Part shown: positions 9,111-19,677 of the stretch, in pieces | Layout of the letters: each line of letters opens with the position of its first letter | Position numbering within the stretch: position 1 is the stretch's first letter | Source: Bacillus paramycoides | GTDB taxonomy: Bacteria > Bacillota > Bacilli > Bacillales > Bacillaceae_G | Assembly: GCF_001884235.1 (NCBI RefSeq) | Contig: NZ_MAOI01000070.1 | Location: forward strand, 1-64,000 | Direction of reading: 5' to 3' | Length of the DNA stretch: 64,000 nucleotides | The notes under the pieces: model-generated | Database searches by the model: none | Told to the model about the DNA's origin: nothing | The model's input: the letters and a program-made list of their open reading frames with translations, nothing else | Translations under genes and position numbers: made by a program

Positions 9111-9143
9111 AAGGTAGTAGAGTTGCATCTCTATTACCTTTTT
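9111..9143 (+). terminator. Hairpin with T-run after yloB
   Basis: A 12-base-pair stem (9111-9122 with 9129-9140, one G-T pair) encloses the loop TTGCAT and ends in five T residues. It would end yloB transcripts. It also lies at the 5' end of any transcript from the promoter at 9099. Confidence 0.7.
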
Positions 9144-9177
9144 CATTGAGTTATTTCATGGCTTGGATGTGATAAAG

Positions 9178-10053
9178 ATGATTTGTAGTATGACAGGATT
9201 TGGAAGGTCGAAAGTAGAAAACGATACTTTTCAAATTACAGTAGAAATGAAGTCGGTGAACCATCGCTTTTTAGAAATGAGTATTCGACTTCCGAAGCAA
9301 ATGATGGTGTTTGAAGATAAAATTCGTAAAATAATTGCAGAACAAGTTCGCCGTGGACGTATTGAAGTGTCTATTAGTATAACAGGTGAAGGGCTTGTTG
9401 AAAGAAAATTAAGTGTGAATTGGGAGCTTCTTGAACAGTACCAATCCATTATGGAAGATATAAAAGGAAAATTTCAATTACAAGATTCTATTACACTTCA
9501 ACAATTAATGGGAATGCCAGAAGTAACGGCAGTTGAAGAAATAGAAAATGTAAATGTACAATTTGAAAACAGTTTATATGAGGCTGTTCGCCAAGCTGCT
9601 CATATGTTGAAAACGATGAGAGAGGGCGAAGGAGAACGATTACATAAAGATATAGCGTATCGTTTGCAAGAGATTCACAATTGTGTAAATGCAATTATCC
9701 CACATGCGCCAATTGTTACACAAAAATATCGTGAACGATTAGAAAATCGCTTAAAAGAATTACATAGTCAAGATTTAGATGAACAACGATTGCTAACAGA
9801 AGTGGCAATATTTGCAGAGCGTTCAGATATTCACGAAGAACTAGTACGCTTACAAAGTCATTTAGATCAATTTCGTGAAGCACTGCAAATTGAAGAGCCT
9901 GTTGGAAGGAAAATGGACTTCATCGTGCAAGAGATGCATAGAGAAGTTAATACGATTGGTTCTAAGGCAAATGACTTAACAATTTCAAAATATGTCGTAG
10001 AAATGAAAAATAACCTTGAAAAAATTCGTGAACAAGTACAAAATATTGAGTAG
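9178..10053 (+). CDS. yicC: YicC/YloC family endoribonuclease-related protein
   Basis: The protein has 291 residues and starts MICSMTGFGRSK, the hallmark N-terminus of the YicC family (SMTGFGR). The C-terminal half ends with the conserved GRKMDFIVQEMHREVNTIGSKAND block (about 243-266), typical of DUF1732. Family members are implicated in RNA decay: E. coli YicC affects small-RNA turnover, and B. subtilis YloC has been reported to be an endoribonuclease. An in-frame TTG at 9163 is possible, but ATG 9178 has GGATGTGA 6-7 bases upstream and fits the family length. It leads the block yicC-remA-gmk-rpoZ, with remA 67 bases downstream. Confidence 0.88.
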   Translation: MICSMTGFGRSKVENDTFQITVEMKSVNHRFLEMSIRLPKQMMVFEDKIRKIIAEQVRRGRIEVSISITGEGLVERKLSVNWELLEQYQSIMEDIKGKFQLQDSITLQQLMGMPEVTAVEEIENVNVQFENSLYEAVRQAAHMLKTMREGEGERLHKDIAYRLQEIHNCVNAIIPHAPIVTQKYRERLENRLKELHSQDLDEQRLLTEVAIFAERSDIHEELVRLQSHLDQFREALQIEEPVGRKMDFIVQEMHREVNTIGSKANDLTISKYVVEMKNNLEKIREQVQNIE

Positions 10054-10120
10054 CTTTCAAAAAATATATAAAGTTATACGTGGTGGAGAAATCGGATAGA
10101 CTTACTAGGAGGCGCAAACT

Positions 10121-11015
<895 letters not shown>

Positions 11016-11017
11016 TT

Positions 11018-11230
11018 ATGTTAAATCCATCAATTGATTCATTATTAACAAAAATCGATTCTAAATATACGCTTGTAACAGTAGCTGCGAAGCGTGCTCG
11101 TGAAATGCAACTTGCTGACAACTGTGTTATTGAACAACCTGTTTCTCATAAATGTGTAGGTAAATCATTAGAAGAAATCGATGCAGAAGTATTAAAATAT
11201 GTACCAAGCGAAGACAAAATAATTGATTAA
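11018..11230 (+). CDS. rpoZ: RNA polymerase omega subunit
   Basis: This is the 70-residue omega subunit, which helps assembly and stability of RNA polymerase by binding the beta-prime subunit. It begins [20 protein letters not shown] and contains the conserved AAKRAREMQ and [12 protein letters not shown] segments. The Shine-Dalgarno (GGAGGG) lies in the last codons of gmk, and the gene starts two bases after the gmk stop, so the two are translationally close. A terminator lies about 55 bases downstream and closes this transcription unit. Confidence 0.95.
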   Translation: MLNPSIDSLLTKIDSKYTLVTVAAKRAREMQLADNCVIEQPVSHKCVGKSLEEIDAEVLKYVPSEDKIID

Positions 11231-11284
11231 GACCATCTTTTCGACAAATTAAAACATAGACATTATAATTTTCTATGTAACGGT

Positions 11285-11318
11285 AACAACCTATTTACAA
11301 GTAGGTTGTTATTTTTTT
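11285..11318 (+). terminator. Intrinsic terminator after rpoZ
   Basis: AACAACCTA (11285-11293) pairs with TAGGTTGTT (11302-11310) and is followed by a run of seven T residues. Confidence 0.88.
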
Positions 11319-11430
11319 ACGACAGAGCTGAAAAGAACTTGTATAAAGAAGAAACGAAATACTAGCACTGACGAGCTGGAAAAACTCCATTTCAGCAGAA
11401 TAAGTTTGAAAAAGAAAGAGGACGAGTCAT

Positions 11431-12636
11431 ATGCTAAAAGGGAAAAAGATACTTCTATGTGTAACAGGAGGCATTGCGGTTTTTAAAGCAGCTGCGTTAA
11501 CAAGTAAAATGACACAAGCGGGGGCACTTGTAAAAGTGATGATGAGTGAGTCAGCAATGAAGTTTGTTACTCCTCTTACATTTCAAGCCCTTTCTCGTCA
11601 TGATGTATATACAGATACATTCGATGAGAAAGACTCGGCGGTTATCGCTCATATTGATTTAGCAGATTGGGCGGATGTTGTACTTGTTGCACCTGCTACA
11701 GCCAATTGTATTGGAAAGTTAGCTGGTGGTATTGCTGACGATATGATTACAACTACTTTGTTAGCTACTACAGCGCCAGTGTGGATTGCACCTGCTATGA
11801 ACGTGCATATGTATGAAAATAAAATTGTTCAAAAAAATATGATGACGTTAAAAACTTTAGGATATACATTCATTGAGCCTGGGGAAGGTTTTTTAGCATG
11901 TGGTTATGTAGCAAAAGGAAGATTAGAAGAGCCTGAAACGATTATTGCGCGTTTAGAGGCATCTTTCTCAGAGAAAAAGCCATTGCAAGGAAAGCGAATA
12001 TTAATAACAGCTGGACCGACACGTGAAAAGATTGATCCGGTTCGTTTTATGACGAATTTTTCTTCTGGAAAGATGGGATATGCAATTGCGGAAGTGGCAG
12101 CAAACTTAGGAGCTGAGGTTATACTTATTTCAGGACCGACATCGCTAACTCCACCACTACATGTAACAACTGTACAAGTGGAATCTGCACAAGATATGTT
12201 AGAAGCTGTACTTAAGTATTATTCCAATACGGATGTTGTTATTAAAACAGCTGCAGTTGCAGATTACCGCCCGAAATATGTTCATGATAATAAAATGAAA
12301 AAGAAGAATGGCGATGCTGTTATTGAATTAGAAAGAACAGTGGACATTTTAAAAACGTTAGGTGAGAAGAAGGACCAACAGTTACTTATTGGATTTGCAG
12401 CCGAAACGACAAACATAGAGGAGTACGCAACGAGAAAATTACGTGAGAAAAATGCAAATATGATTGTTGCGAATGATGTGAAAGCCCAAGGAGCTGGATT
12501 TGGTACAGATACAAATATTGTGACAATGTATAGAAAAGATGGAGAGATTATTGAGTTGCCACTTTTAACGAAGAAAGAAGTAGCTCGTGAAATATTAAAG
12601 CAAATTGAAATGATGTTAGAAGATGATCGTTTATGA
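11431..12636 (+). CDS. coaBC: CoaBC, bifunctional phosphopantothenoylcysteine decarboxylase/synthetase
   Basis: The protein has 401 residues. The N-terminal flavoprotein domain (CoaC, about 1-185) decarboxylates phosphopantothenoylcysteine; catalytic H74, the PAMN motif at 121-124 and C157 in ACGY are present. The C-terminal domain (CoaB, about 186-401) joins cysteine to phosphopantothenate using CTP; it shows ITAGPTREKIDPVRF and KTAAVADYRP. Together they give 4'-phosphopantetheine for coenzyme A. The start has AGAGGACGAG upstream. The ATGA overlap with priA at the 3' end implies translational coupling. The 110 bases upstream, after the rpoZ terminator, must hold the promoter, but no clear one is visible. 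Confidence 0.95.
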   Translation: MLKGKKILLCVTGGIAVFKAAALTSKMTQAGALVKVMMSESAMKFVTPLTFQALSRHDVYTDTFDEKDSAVIAHIDLADWADVVLVAPATANCIGKLAGGIADDMITTTLLATTAPVWIAPAMNVHMYENKIVQKNMMTLKTLGYTFIEPGEGFLACGYVAKGRLEEPETIIARLEASFSEKKPLQGKRILITAGPTREKIDPVRFMTNFSSGKMGYAIAEVAANLGAEVILISGPTSLTPPLHVTTVQVESAQDMLEAVLKYYSNTDVVIKTAAVADYRPKYVHDNKMKKKNGDAVIELERTVDILKTLGEKKDQQLLIGFAAETTNIEEYATRKLREKNANMIVANDVKAQGAGFGTDTNIVTMYRKDGEIIELPLLTKKEVAREILKQIEMMLEDDRL

Positions 12637-15038
12637 AGTTTGCGAGTGTAATTGTTGATGTACCTGCACGTCAAACAGATCGACCGTTTGATTATATTAT
12701 CCCTAAAAAATGGGAAGATATTGTGCAAACAGGAATGCGTGTAGTAGTCCCATTCGGCCCGAGGAAATTGCAAGGCTTTATTATTGGTATAAAGGATTCG
12801 GTTGACGTAGAAAGTAAAAAATTAAAGGTACTCTATGAAATACTAGATGTCACTCCAGTTTTAAATGAGGAGTTATTAAAGCTTGGGTATTGGCTTACAA
12901 GTGAAACGTTATGTTATATGATTTCAGCTTTTCAAGTGATGCTGCCGACAGCGATAAAAGCAACGTATAAAAAGCGTCTACAGCTTCGTAAACAAGAAGA
13001 AGTTACGCCAGAAATTCTTTGTTTATTTCAGGGGAAGGAAACGATAGATTGGGAAGCTATCGAGGCGCAGCCACACCTATATCGCACTATTCAACAAGAA
13101 ATTAAAAATGGTACGATTGAAGTAGTTTATCAAGTAAAGGATAAAGTACAAAAGAAGAAACAAAGAGTAGTTCAACCAGAATTGCCGGAAGATAAACTAG
13201 AATTAGCGGCGTTTGAACTGAAAAGTAGAAAACAACAAGATGTACTTTATTATTTTGTAGAAAATTATAAAAGTGTACCGTTGAAAATTTTAACAGAAGA
13301 ATTACAAATAACAGATGCACCAATAAAAGCACTTGTTAAGAAGGGGCTAATCTCAGAAAAGTATGTAGAAGTATACCGGAATCCGTATGACGATGATAAT
13401 TTTGAACAAACGAAACCATTCCCACTTACTGAGGAACAAAAACAAGTAATTACACCGATTTTGTCATCGATTATAAATGAAACTTACAATCCATTTTTAC
13501 TATATGGTGTTACAGGAAGTGGTAAGACAGAAGTGTATTTACAATCTATAGCAGCGGTGCTGAAAAAGGGAAAAGAAGCTATTGTGCTTGTTCCTGAAAT
13601 CGCGTTAACGCCCCAGATGGTAGATCGCTTCAAAGGTAGGTTCGGTTCGCAAGTTGCGGTTCTTCATAGTGCGCTTTCTGTCGGAGAAAAATATGATGAA
13701 TGGCGCAAGATTTTAAGAAAAGAAGTGAAAGTTGTAGTTGGTGCGCGTTCAGCTATTTTTGCTCCATTTGAAAATTTAGGGATCATTATTATTGACGAAG
13801 AGCACGAATCGAGTTATAAGCAAGAAGATAATCCGAAGTATCATGCAAGAGATGTAGCGGTGTGGAGAGGGCAATATCATAAGTGTCCAATCGTTCTAGG
13901 AAGTGCAACGCCGACACTTGAATCGTTTGCTAGAGCAAAAAAAGGTGTCTATGAGCTACTGACGATGGAAAAACGTATGAATGAACAAGCCTTGCCGACG
14001 GTAGAAATTGTTGATATGCGGGAAGAGCTTCGTGATGGAAATCGCTCAATGTTTTCAAAGGCACTGCATGAAAAAATAGCAGATCGATTAGAAAAGAAAG
14101 AACAAATGGTTCTCTTTTTAAATAGAAGGGGTCATTCTACGTTTGTGATGTGCCGTGATTGTGGGTATGTCGTACAATGTCCGCATTGTGATATTTCGCT
14201 GACATATCACAAAATGAACCATCGTTTAAAATGTCATTATTGTAGTTATGAAGAAAATATGCCAACAGAGTGTCCTGCTTGTAATAGTACTTATATTCGT
14301 TTCTTTGGTACAGGGACGCAAAAGGTTGAAGAAGAAATCACAAAACTATTTCCAGAAGCGCGAGTCATTCGAATGGATGTGGATACAACAAGCCGCAAAG
14401 GAATGCATGAAAAATTATTAAAGGCATTTGGTGAAGAGAAAGCAGATATATTACTTGGAACACAAATGATTGCAAAAGGACTTGATTTTCCGAAGGTGAC
14501 GCTTGTTGGTGTTTTAACGGCGGATACGATGCTTCACCTACCTGATTTTCGGGCGAGTGAAAAGACCTATCAGCTATTGACGCAAGTGAGTGGACGTGCA
14601 GGAAGACATGAATTGCCAGGGGAAGTTGTAATTCAAACGTATACGCCGGAACATTACAGTGTAGAATTAGCAAAGAATCAACACTATGATGTATTTTTTG
14701 AACAAGAAATGCAAATGAGGCGAATGAGGCAATATCCGCCATATTACTACGTTGTACTTGTCACTGTATCCCATCCAGAATTATTAAAGGCAGTCCAAGT
14801 GACGGAAAAAATTGTCGGTCATTTACGAATGCATTGTTCACAGCAAACGATGGTGTTAGGGCCAGTTGCTTCAGCAATTCCAAGGATAAAAGATAGATAT
14901 CGTTACCAATGCATGATAAAATACAAACGGGAACCAAACTTAAAGAACGTGCTCAAAATGGTAAATGAACATTATCAAGCAGAAATGCAAAAAGAGCTAC
15001 AAATCTCAATTGATTTTAATCCAACAATGTTAATGTAG
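12633..15038 (+). CDS. priA: PriA, primosomal helicase
   Basis: The 801-residue helicase restarts stalled replication forks and loads the primosome. An N-terminal DNA-binding region precedes the helicase core, with Walker A GVTGSGKTE near residue 293 and the DEEH box in IIIDEEHESS near 390. The zinc-binding insert has eight cysteines in CxxC pairs (about 508-550, starting CRDCGYVVQCPHC). The C-terminal lobe contains GTQMIAKGLDFP and the QVSGRAGR motif. It overlaps coaBC by four bases, and def follows 11 bases later. Confidence 0.95.
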   Translation: MKFASVIVDVPARQTDRPFDYIIPKKWEDIVQTGMRVVVPFGPRKLQGFIIGIKDSVDVESKKLKVLYEILDVTPVLNEELLKLGYWLTSETLCYMISAFQVMLPTAIKATYKKRLQLRKQEEVTPEILCLFQGKETIDWEAIEAQPHLYRTIQQEIKNGTIEVVYQVKDKVQKKKQRVVQPELPEDKLELAAFELKSRKQQDVLYYFVENYKSVPLKILTEELQITDAPIKALVKKGLISEKYVEVYRNPYDDDNFEQTKPFPLTEEQKQVITPILSSIINETYNPFLLYGVTGSGKTEVYLQSIAAVLKKGKEAIVLVPEIALTPQMVDRFKGRFGSQVAVLHSALSVGEKYDEWRKILRKEVKVVVGARSAIFAPFENLGIIIIDEEHESSYKQEDNPKYHARDVAVWRGQYHKCPIVLGSATPTLESFARAKKGVYELLTMEKRMNEQALPTVEIVDMREELRDGNRSMFSKALHEKIADRLEKKEQMVLFLNRRGHSTFVMCRDCGYVVQCPHCDISLTYHKMNHRLKCHYCSYEENMPTECPACNSTYIRFFGTGTQKVEEEITKLFPEARVIRMDVDTTSRKGMHEKLLKAFGEEKADILLGTQMIAKGLDFPKVTLVGVLTADTMLHLPDFRASEKTYQLLTQVSGRAGRHELPGEVVIQTYTPEHYSVELAKNQHYDVFFEQEMQMRRMRQYPPYYYVVLVTVSHPELLKAVQVTEKIVGHLRMHCSQQTMVLGPVASAIPRIKDRYRYQCMIKYKREPNLKNVLKMVNEHYQAEMQKELQISIDFNPTMLM

Positions 15039-15049
15039 CGGAGGGAAAT

Positions 15050-15520
15050 ATGGCAGTTTTAGAAATTGTAAAGCATCCAAATGAAGTGTTAGAAACACCA
15101 TGCGAAAGAGTAATTAACTTTGATAAAAAGTTAGTGAAATTGTTAAAAGATATGCATGAAACAATGTTAATTGCAGACGGCGTTGGTTTAGCTGCGCCAC
15201 AAGTAGGTGTAAGCTTACAAGTAGCTGTTGTTGATATCGGTGATGATACGGGGAAAATCGAATTAATTAATCCGGTTATTTTAGAAAAACGTGGTGAACA
15301 AGTAGGTCCCGAAGGCTGCTTAAGCTTTCCGGGACTTTATGGTGAAGTGGAGCGTGCAGATTATATTAAAGTGCGTGCGCAAAATCGCCGCGGGAAAATA
15401 TTCTTATTAGAAGCGAAAGACTTCTTGGCGCGTGCAATTCAGCATGAAATCGATCATTTACATGGTGTTTTATTCACATCTAAAGTGACGAGATATTATG
15501 AAGAAAACGAATTAGAATAG
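15050..15520 (+). CDS. def: Peptide deformylase
   Basis: This 156-residue metalloenzyme removes the formyl group from nascent N-termini. The three family motifs are intact: GVGLAAPQ (44-51), EGCLS with metal ligand C90, and QHEIDHLHG with H132, catalytic E133 and H136. The Shine-Dalgarno GGAGGG lies 6 bases upstream. It sits just before fmt, pairing the enzymes that put on and take off the initiator formyl group. Confidence 0.96.
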   Translation: MAVLEIVKHPNEVLETPCERVINFDKKLVKLLKDMHETMLIADGVGLAAPQVGVSLQVAVVDIGDDTGKIELINPVILEKRGEQVGPEGCLSFPGLYGEVERADYIKVRAQNRRGKIFLLEAKDFLARAIQHEIDHLHGVLFTSKVTRYYEENELE

Positions 15521-15543
15521 GTGTTAAAAGGAGCGGTTTTTGA

Positions 15544-16488
15544 ATGATAAAAGTAGTATTTATGGGAACACCGGACTTTTCTGTGCCGGTGCTTCGTCGT
15601 CTTATCGAGGATGGATATGACGTAGTGGGTGTTGTAACGCAACCAGATCGTCCAGTAGGTAGAAAAAAGGTTTTAACACCTACGCCTGTTAAAGTAGAAG
15701 CGGAGAAGCATGGTATTCCGGTGTTACAGCCACTGAAAATTCGTGAAAAAGACGAATATGAAAAAGTATTAGCGTTAGAGCCGGATTTAATCGTAACAGC
15801 TGCATTCGGTCAGATTGTACCGAATGAAATTTTAGAAGCGCCAAAGTACGGATGTATTAATGTCCATGCTTCATTACTTCCAGAACTTCGCGGTGGTGCA
15901 CCGATTCACTATGCAATCATGCAAGGAAAAGAGAAAACAGGTATTACAATTATGTATATGGTAGAAAAATTAGATGCTGGTGATATTTTAACGCAAGTAG
16001 AAGTTGAAATTGAAGAGCGTGAAACAACAGGTTCTTTATTTGATAAGTTAAGCGAAGCGGGTGCGCACCTTTTATCTAAAACGGTTCCTTTACTAATTCA
16101 GGGTAAACTAGAACCAATTAAACAAAATGAAGATGAAGTAACGTTTGCATATAATATAAAACGTGAGCAAGAGAAAATTGATTGGACAAAAACAGGTGAA
16201 GAAGTATACAATCACATTCGCGGATTGAATCCATGGCCAGTTGCTTATACGACTTTAGCAGGACAAGTTGTTAAAGTATGGTGGGGAGAAAAGGTCTCTA
16301 TGGCAGAGAAAGCTGAACCAGGTACAGTAGTAGCTCATGAAGAAGATGGATTTGTTGTTGCAACAGGGAATGAGACAGGTATTAAAATTACTGAATTGCA
16401 ACCGTCTGGTAAAAAACGTATGAGTTGTTCACAATTTTTACGTGGAACAAAACCTGAAATTGGTACGAAGTTAGGAGAAAATGCATGA
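15544..16488 (+). CDS. fmt: Methionyl-tRNA formyltransferase
   Basis: The protein has 314 residues and formylates Met-tRNAfMet using 10-formyl-tetrahydrofolate. The catalytic triad N106, H108 and D144 is visible, with the loop [18 protein letters not shown] at 108-125. The C-terminal domain (about 205-314) should bind tRNA. AAAGGAGC lies before the ATG. The stop overlaps the rsmB start (ATGA), so the two genes are probably translationally coupled. Confidence 0.96.
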   Translation: MIKVVFMGTPDFSVPVLRRLIEDGYDVVGVVTQPDRPVGRKKVLTPTPVKVEAEKHGIPVLQPLKIREKDEYEKVLALEPDLIVTAAFGQIVPNEILEAPKYGCINVHASLLPELRGGAPIHYAIMQGKEKTGITIMYMVEKLDAGDILTQVEVEIEERETTGSLFDKLSEAGAHLLSKTVPLLIQGKLEPIKQNEDEVTFAYNIKREQEKIDWTKTGEEVYNHIRGLNPWPVAYTTLAGQVVKVWWGEKVSMAEKAEPGTVVAHEEDGFVVATGNETGIKITELQPSGKKRMSCSQFLRGTKPEIGTKLGENA

Positions 16489-17819
16489 GACAAAATGTTC
16501 GTGAGTTAGCTCTTGATGGTTTAATTCAAGTAGAAAAAAGTGGTGCATATAGTAACTTACTTTTAAATAATTTGATTGAAAAAAGTACAATTGACAGAAA
16601 AGATATTGGTTTATTAACTGAAATTGTATATGGAACGATTCAACGTCGTGACACACTAGATTATTATTTACAACCATTTTTAAGAAAAAAGGTTGAGGCG
16701 TGGGTAAGAGTGTTGCTTCGCTTATCTTTATATCAAATGCTATATTTAGACCGAGTTCCGGAAAGAGCTGCTATTCATGAAGCTGTTGAGATTGCGAAGC
16801 GTCGTGGGCATAAGGGGATTTCAGGCATGGTGAACGGAGTATTGCGTTCGATTCAGCGAGAAGGTGTACCTTCTTTAGAAGAAATCAATAATCCGGTAGA
16901 ACGTCTTGCGATTGCAACAAGTCATCCAATGTGGCTTGTACAAGACTGGGCATCTGAATATGGTTTAGAGACAGCAGAGAAAATGTGTGAAGTAAATATG
17001 ATACCACCTGTACCGACAGCACGTGTGAATGTTGATAAAGTTACGGTAGAAGAAGCGATTGAGCTATTAGCAAATGAGGGTATAGAAGCGAAACGTGGCG
17101 ATTTGTCAGATGATGCAATTCAAATTGAAAGAGGGAATGTAGCGCATACAGAAGCGTTCAAAAAAGGATTTCTCTCTATTCAAGATGAAAGCTCTATGCT
17201 TGTTGCACGTGCTTTAGAACCGAATGAGGGAGATACAGTTCTTGATAGCTGTGCCGCTCCTGGTGGTAAAACAACGCATATAGCCGAGCGTTTAAAGGGA
17301 ACAGGTAAAGTAATGTCACTTGATTTACACGCGCATAAAGTGCGTTTAATTAGACAACAAGCAGATCGACTTGGTCTAGAAAATGTAGAAACAAAGGCAT
17401 TAGATGCTAGAAAAGTTCAAGAGTATTTCGAAAATGAAACTTTTGATAAAATATTAGTAGATGCACCATGTTCTGGGTTTGGTGTTATAAGACGTAAACC
17501 TGATATTAAGTTAGGCAAAGATAAGGGCGATAGTGAACGATTATCAACGATTCAACTTGCGATATTAGAAAAAATAGCACCATTGTTAAAACAAGGTGGT
17601 CGCCTTGTTTATAGTACGTGCACAATTGAAAAAATAGAAAATGAACAAGTAATAGAGCAATTTTTACAAGAGCATCCTGAATTTGAGTGGGATACTACGA
17701 TTAAAGAGCGTATGCCAGAAAAATTAAGTCCGTATATTAATGAAGGTCAAATACAAATTTTACCGCATTATTTTGCAACAGATGGCTTTTATATTGCTTG
17801 TTTAAGAAAGAAGGTGTAG
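16485..17819 (+). CDS. rsmB: RsmB, 16S rRNA m5C967 methyltransferase
   Basis: The 444-residue protein has an N-terminal NusB-like RNA-binding domain (about 1-140) and a Rossmann methyltransferase domain. SAM-binding residues lie in [12 protein letters not shown] (about 254-265). The two cysteines of the m5C mechanism are in DAPCSGFG and [11 protein letters not shown]. It methylates C967 of 16S rRNA (E. coli numbering). It overlaps fmt by four bases and is followed by rlmN after four bases, giving a compact RNA-modification segment. Confidence 0.95.
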   Translation: MRQNVRELALDGLIQVEKSGAYSNLLLNNLIEKSTIDRKDIGLLTEIVYGTIQRRDTLDYYLQPFLRKKVEAWVRVLLRLSLYQMLYLDRVPERAAIHEAVEIAKRRGHKGISGMVNGVLRSIQREGVPSLEEINNPVERLAIATSHPMWLVQDWASEYGLETAEKMCEVNMIPPVPTARVNVDKVTVEEAIELLANEGIEAKRGDLSDDAIQIERGNVAHTEAFKKGFLSIQDESSMLVARALEPNEGDTVLDSCAAPGGKTTHIAERLKGTGKVMSLDLHAHKVRLIRQQADRLGLENVETKALDARKVQEYFENETFDKILVDAPCSGFGVIRRKPDIKLGKDKGDSERLSTIQLAILEKIAPLLKQGGRLVYSTCTIEKIENEQVIEQFLQEHPEFEWDTTIKERMPEKLSPYINEGQIQILPHYFATDGFYIACLRKKV

Positions 17820-17823
17820 CATC

Positions 17824-18912
17824 ATGGAAACGACTGTAAAAAAACAAAAGAAAAATGTAGAAACAAAGAAACCATCAATTTACTCTTTACAACTTCATGA
17901 AATGCAAGATTGGTTAAAGGAACAAGGGGAACCTAAATTCCGTGCAGGACAAATTTTTGATTGGTTATATAAAAAACGTGTAAAAAATTATGAGGATATG
18001 TCAAACCTTTCTAAAGGATTGCGCGATAAATTGTCGAATTCCTTTGATATTACTACTTTAAATACGTTAGTAAAACAAACGTCTTCGGATGGAACAATTA
18101 AATTCTTATTCCAGTTATACGATGGGTACTCTATTGAAACGGTATTAATGCGACATGAATATGGAAATTCCATTTGTGTAACAACACAGGTTGGTTGCCG
18201 TATTGGATGTACGTTCTGTGCATCTACACTTGGTGGGTTAAAACGAAACCTAGAAGCTGGAGAAATTGTAGCGCAAGTAGTAGAAGTTCAGCGTGCGCTT
18301 GATGAAACAGAAGAACGTGTAAGTTCTCTTGTTGTTATGGGAATTGGAGAACCGTTTGATAATTATGACAACTTAATGTCATTCTTACGCATTGTAAATC
18401 ATGAAAAAGGAATTCATATTGGTGCAAGGCATATGACAGTTTCAACAAGTGGAATTGTTCCGAAAATTTATAAGTTCGCTGAAGAAGATATGCAAATCAA
18501 TTTTGCGATTTCATTGCATGCTGCAAATACAGAGTTACGTTCAAAATTAATGCCGATTAACCGTGCTTATAAGCTACCTGATTTAATGGAAGCTATTAAA
18601 TACTATGTAAATAGAACAGGGCGTCGTATTACATTTGAATATGGCTTATTTGGAGGAGAAAACGACCAAGTTGAGCACGCTGAAGAACTTGCTGCGCTCT
18701 TAAAAGGTGTAAAATGTCATGTGAACTTAATTCCGGTAAACTACGTGCCAGAACGTGATTACGTACGTACGCCACGTGAGCAAATTTTCTTATTTGAAAA
18801 GACGCTAAAAGATCGTGGAGTGAATGTAACAATTCGCCGTGAACAAGGTCATGATATTGATGCAGCCTGCGGTCAGTTGCGTGCGAAGGAGCGCAAAGAA
18901 GAGACGAGGTGA
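17824..18912 (+). CDS. rlmN: RlmN, dual-specificity rRNA/tRNA A2503/A37 methyltransferase
   Basis: This 362-residue radical SAM enzyme makes 2-methyladenosine at A2503 of 23S rRNA and A37 of some tRNAs. The iron-sulfur cluster motif CRIGCTFC is at C125, C129 and C132. The C-terminal catalytic cysteine is C349, in [11 protein letters not shown]. The SAM-contact GEP segment ([11 protein letters not shown]) is present. The arginine seen in the resistance enzyme Cfr is not resolvable here; the length and context favour RlmN. prpC starts four bases downstream. Confidence 0.94.
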   Translation: METTVKKQKKNVETKKPSIYSLQLHEMQDWLKEQGEPKFRAGQIFDWLYKKRVKNYEDMSNLSKGLRDKLSNSFDITTLNTLVKQTSSDGTIKFLFQLYDGYSIETVLMRHEYGNSICVTTQVGCRIGCTFCASTLGGLKRNLEAGEIVAQVVEVQRALDETEERVSSLVVMGIGEPFDNYDNLMSFLRIVNHEKGIHIGARHMTVSTSGIVPKIYKFAEEDMQINFAISLHAANTELRSKLMPINRAYKLPDLMEAIKYYVNRTGRRITFEYGLFGGENDQVEHAEELAALLKGVKCHVNLIPVNYVPERDYVRTPREQIFLFEKTLKDRGVNVTIRREQGHDIDAACGQLRAKERKEETR

Positions 18913-18916
18913 CGAG

Positions 18917-19669
18917 ATGAAAGCCGTGTTTCTATCGGATAAAGGGAAAGTTCGTCAACATAATGAAGATAGTGCAGGAGTTTTTCACAATTTAGATGGA
19001 AATATTTTAGCGGTAGTAGCAGATGGAATGGGAGGTCATCGAGCTGGCGATGTAGCCAGCTCGATGGCCATTCAATTATTCCATGATTATTGGAAGCAAA
19101 CGCATAATATGAATGAGCCTAAAAAGATAGAAAAGTGGTTACATACTAACGTTGGAATTATTAATGAGCGCATATATGCGTACTCTAAGCAACATGTAGA
19201 GTGTAATGGCATGGGAACAACGGTTATCGTAGCGATTTGTACACCTAGTTTTGTAACAATTGGTCATATAGGAGATAGTCGTTGTTATATGGTATCAGAG
19301 GGAGAGATAGCGCTTGTAACGGAAGATCACTCACTTGTAAATGAACTTGTTAGGCACGGTGAAATTTCAAAAGAAGATGCAGAATATCACCCGAAAAAGA
19401 ATGTTCTGTTAAGAGCGTTAGGAACAGAAGAAAAGGTCGAACTAGATGTAAAAACATTGGTGCTCGAAGAAGACGATCAATTACTTCTTTGCTCTGATGG
19501 ATTGTCTAACAAAGTACCTATGACTGATATGCAACAAATTTTACAATTAAATGAACAGCTCGAGGCGAAAGGAGAGCATCTCATTCAATTAGCAAATGAT
19601 CGTGGTGGAGAAGATAATATCACCCTCGTTCTTATTGATTATGCGGATTCGACAAACGAAAGTAGGTGA
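18917..19669 (+). CDS. prpC: PrpC, PP2C-type protein phosphatase
   Basis: The 250-residue Ser/Thr phosphatase opposes PrkC. Metal-binding motifs are present: RQHNEDS with D18, VADGMGGH with D36 and G37, GDSRCY near 118 and GGEDNIT near the C-terminus. An in-frame start 78 bases earlier lies inside rlmN and is unlikely. ATG 18917 follows GAGGTGA and matches the family N-terminus. prkC starts eight bases after the stop. The two form the membrane kinase-phosphatase pair that controls growth, cell-wall and germination targets. Confidence 0.94.
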   Translation: MKAVFLSDKGKVRQHNEDSAGVFHNLDGNILAVVADGMGGHRAGDVASSMAIQLFHDYWKQTHNMNEPKKIEKWLHTNVGIINERIYAYSKQHVECNGMGTTVIVAICTPSFVTIGHIGDSRCYMVSEGEIALVTEDHSLVNELVRHGEISKEDAEYHPKKNVLLRALGTEEKVELDVKTLVLEEDDQLLLCSDGLSNKVPMTDMQQILQLNEQLEAKGEHLIQLANDRGGEDNITLVLIDYADSTNESR

Positions 19670-19677
19670 AGTGCAAC

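Noticed and set aside
12282-12773. 163-codon antisense frame over the coaBC-priA junction
   Set aside because: It covers conserved regions of two real genes and has no homology that I recognise.
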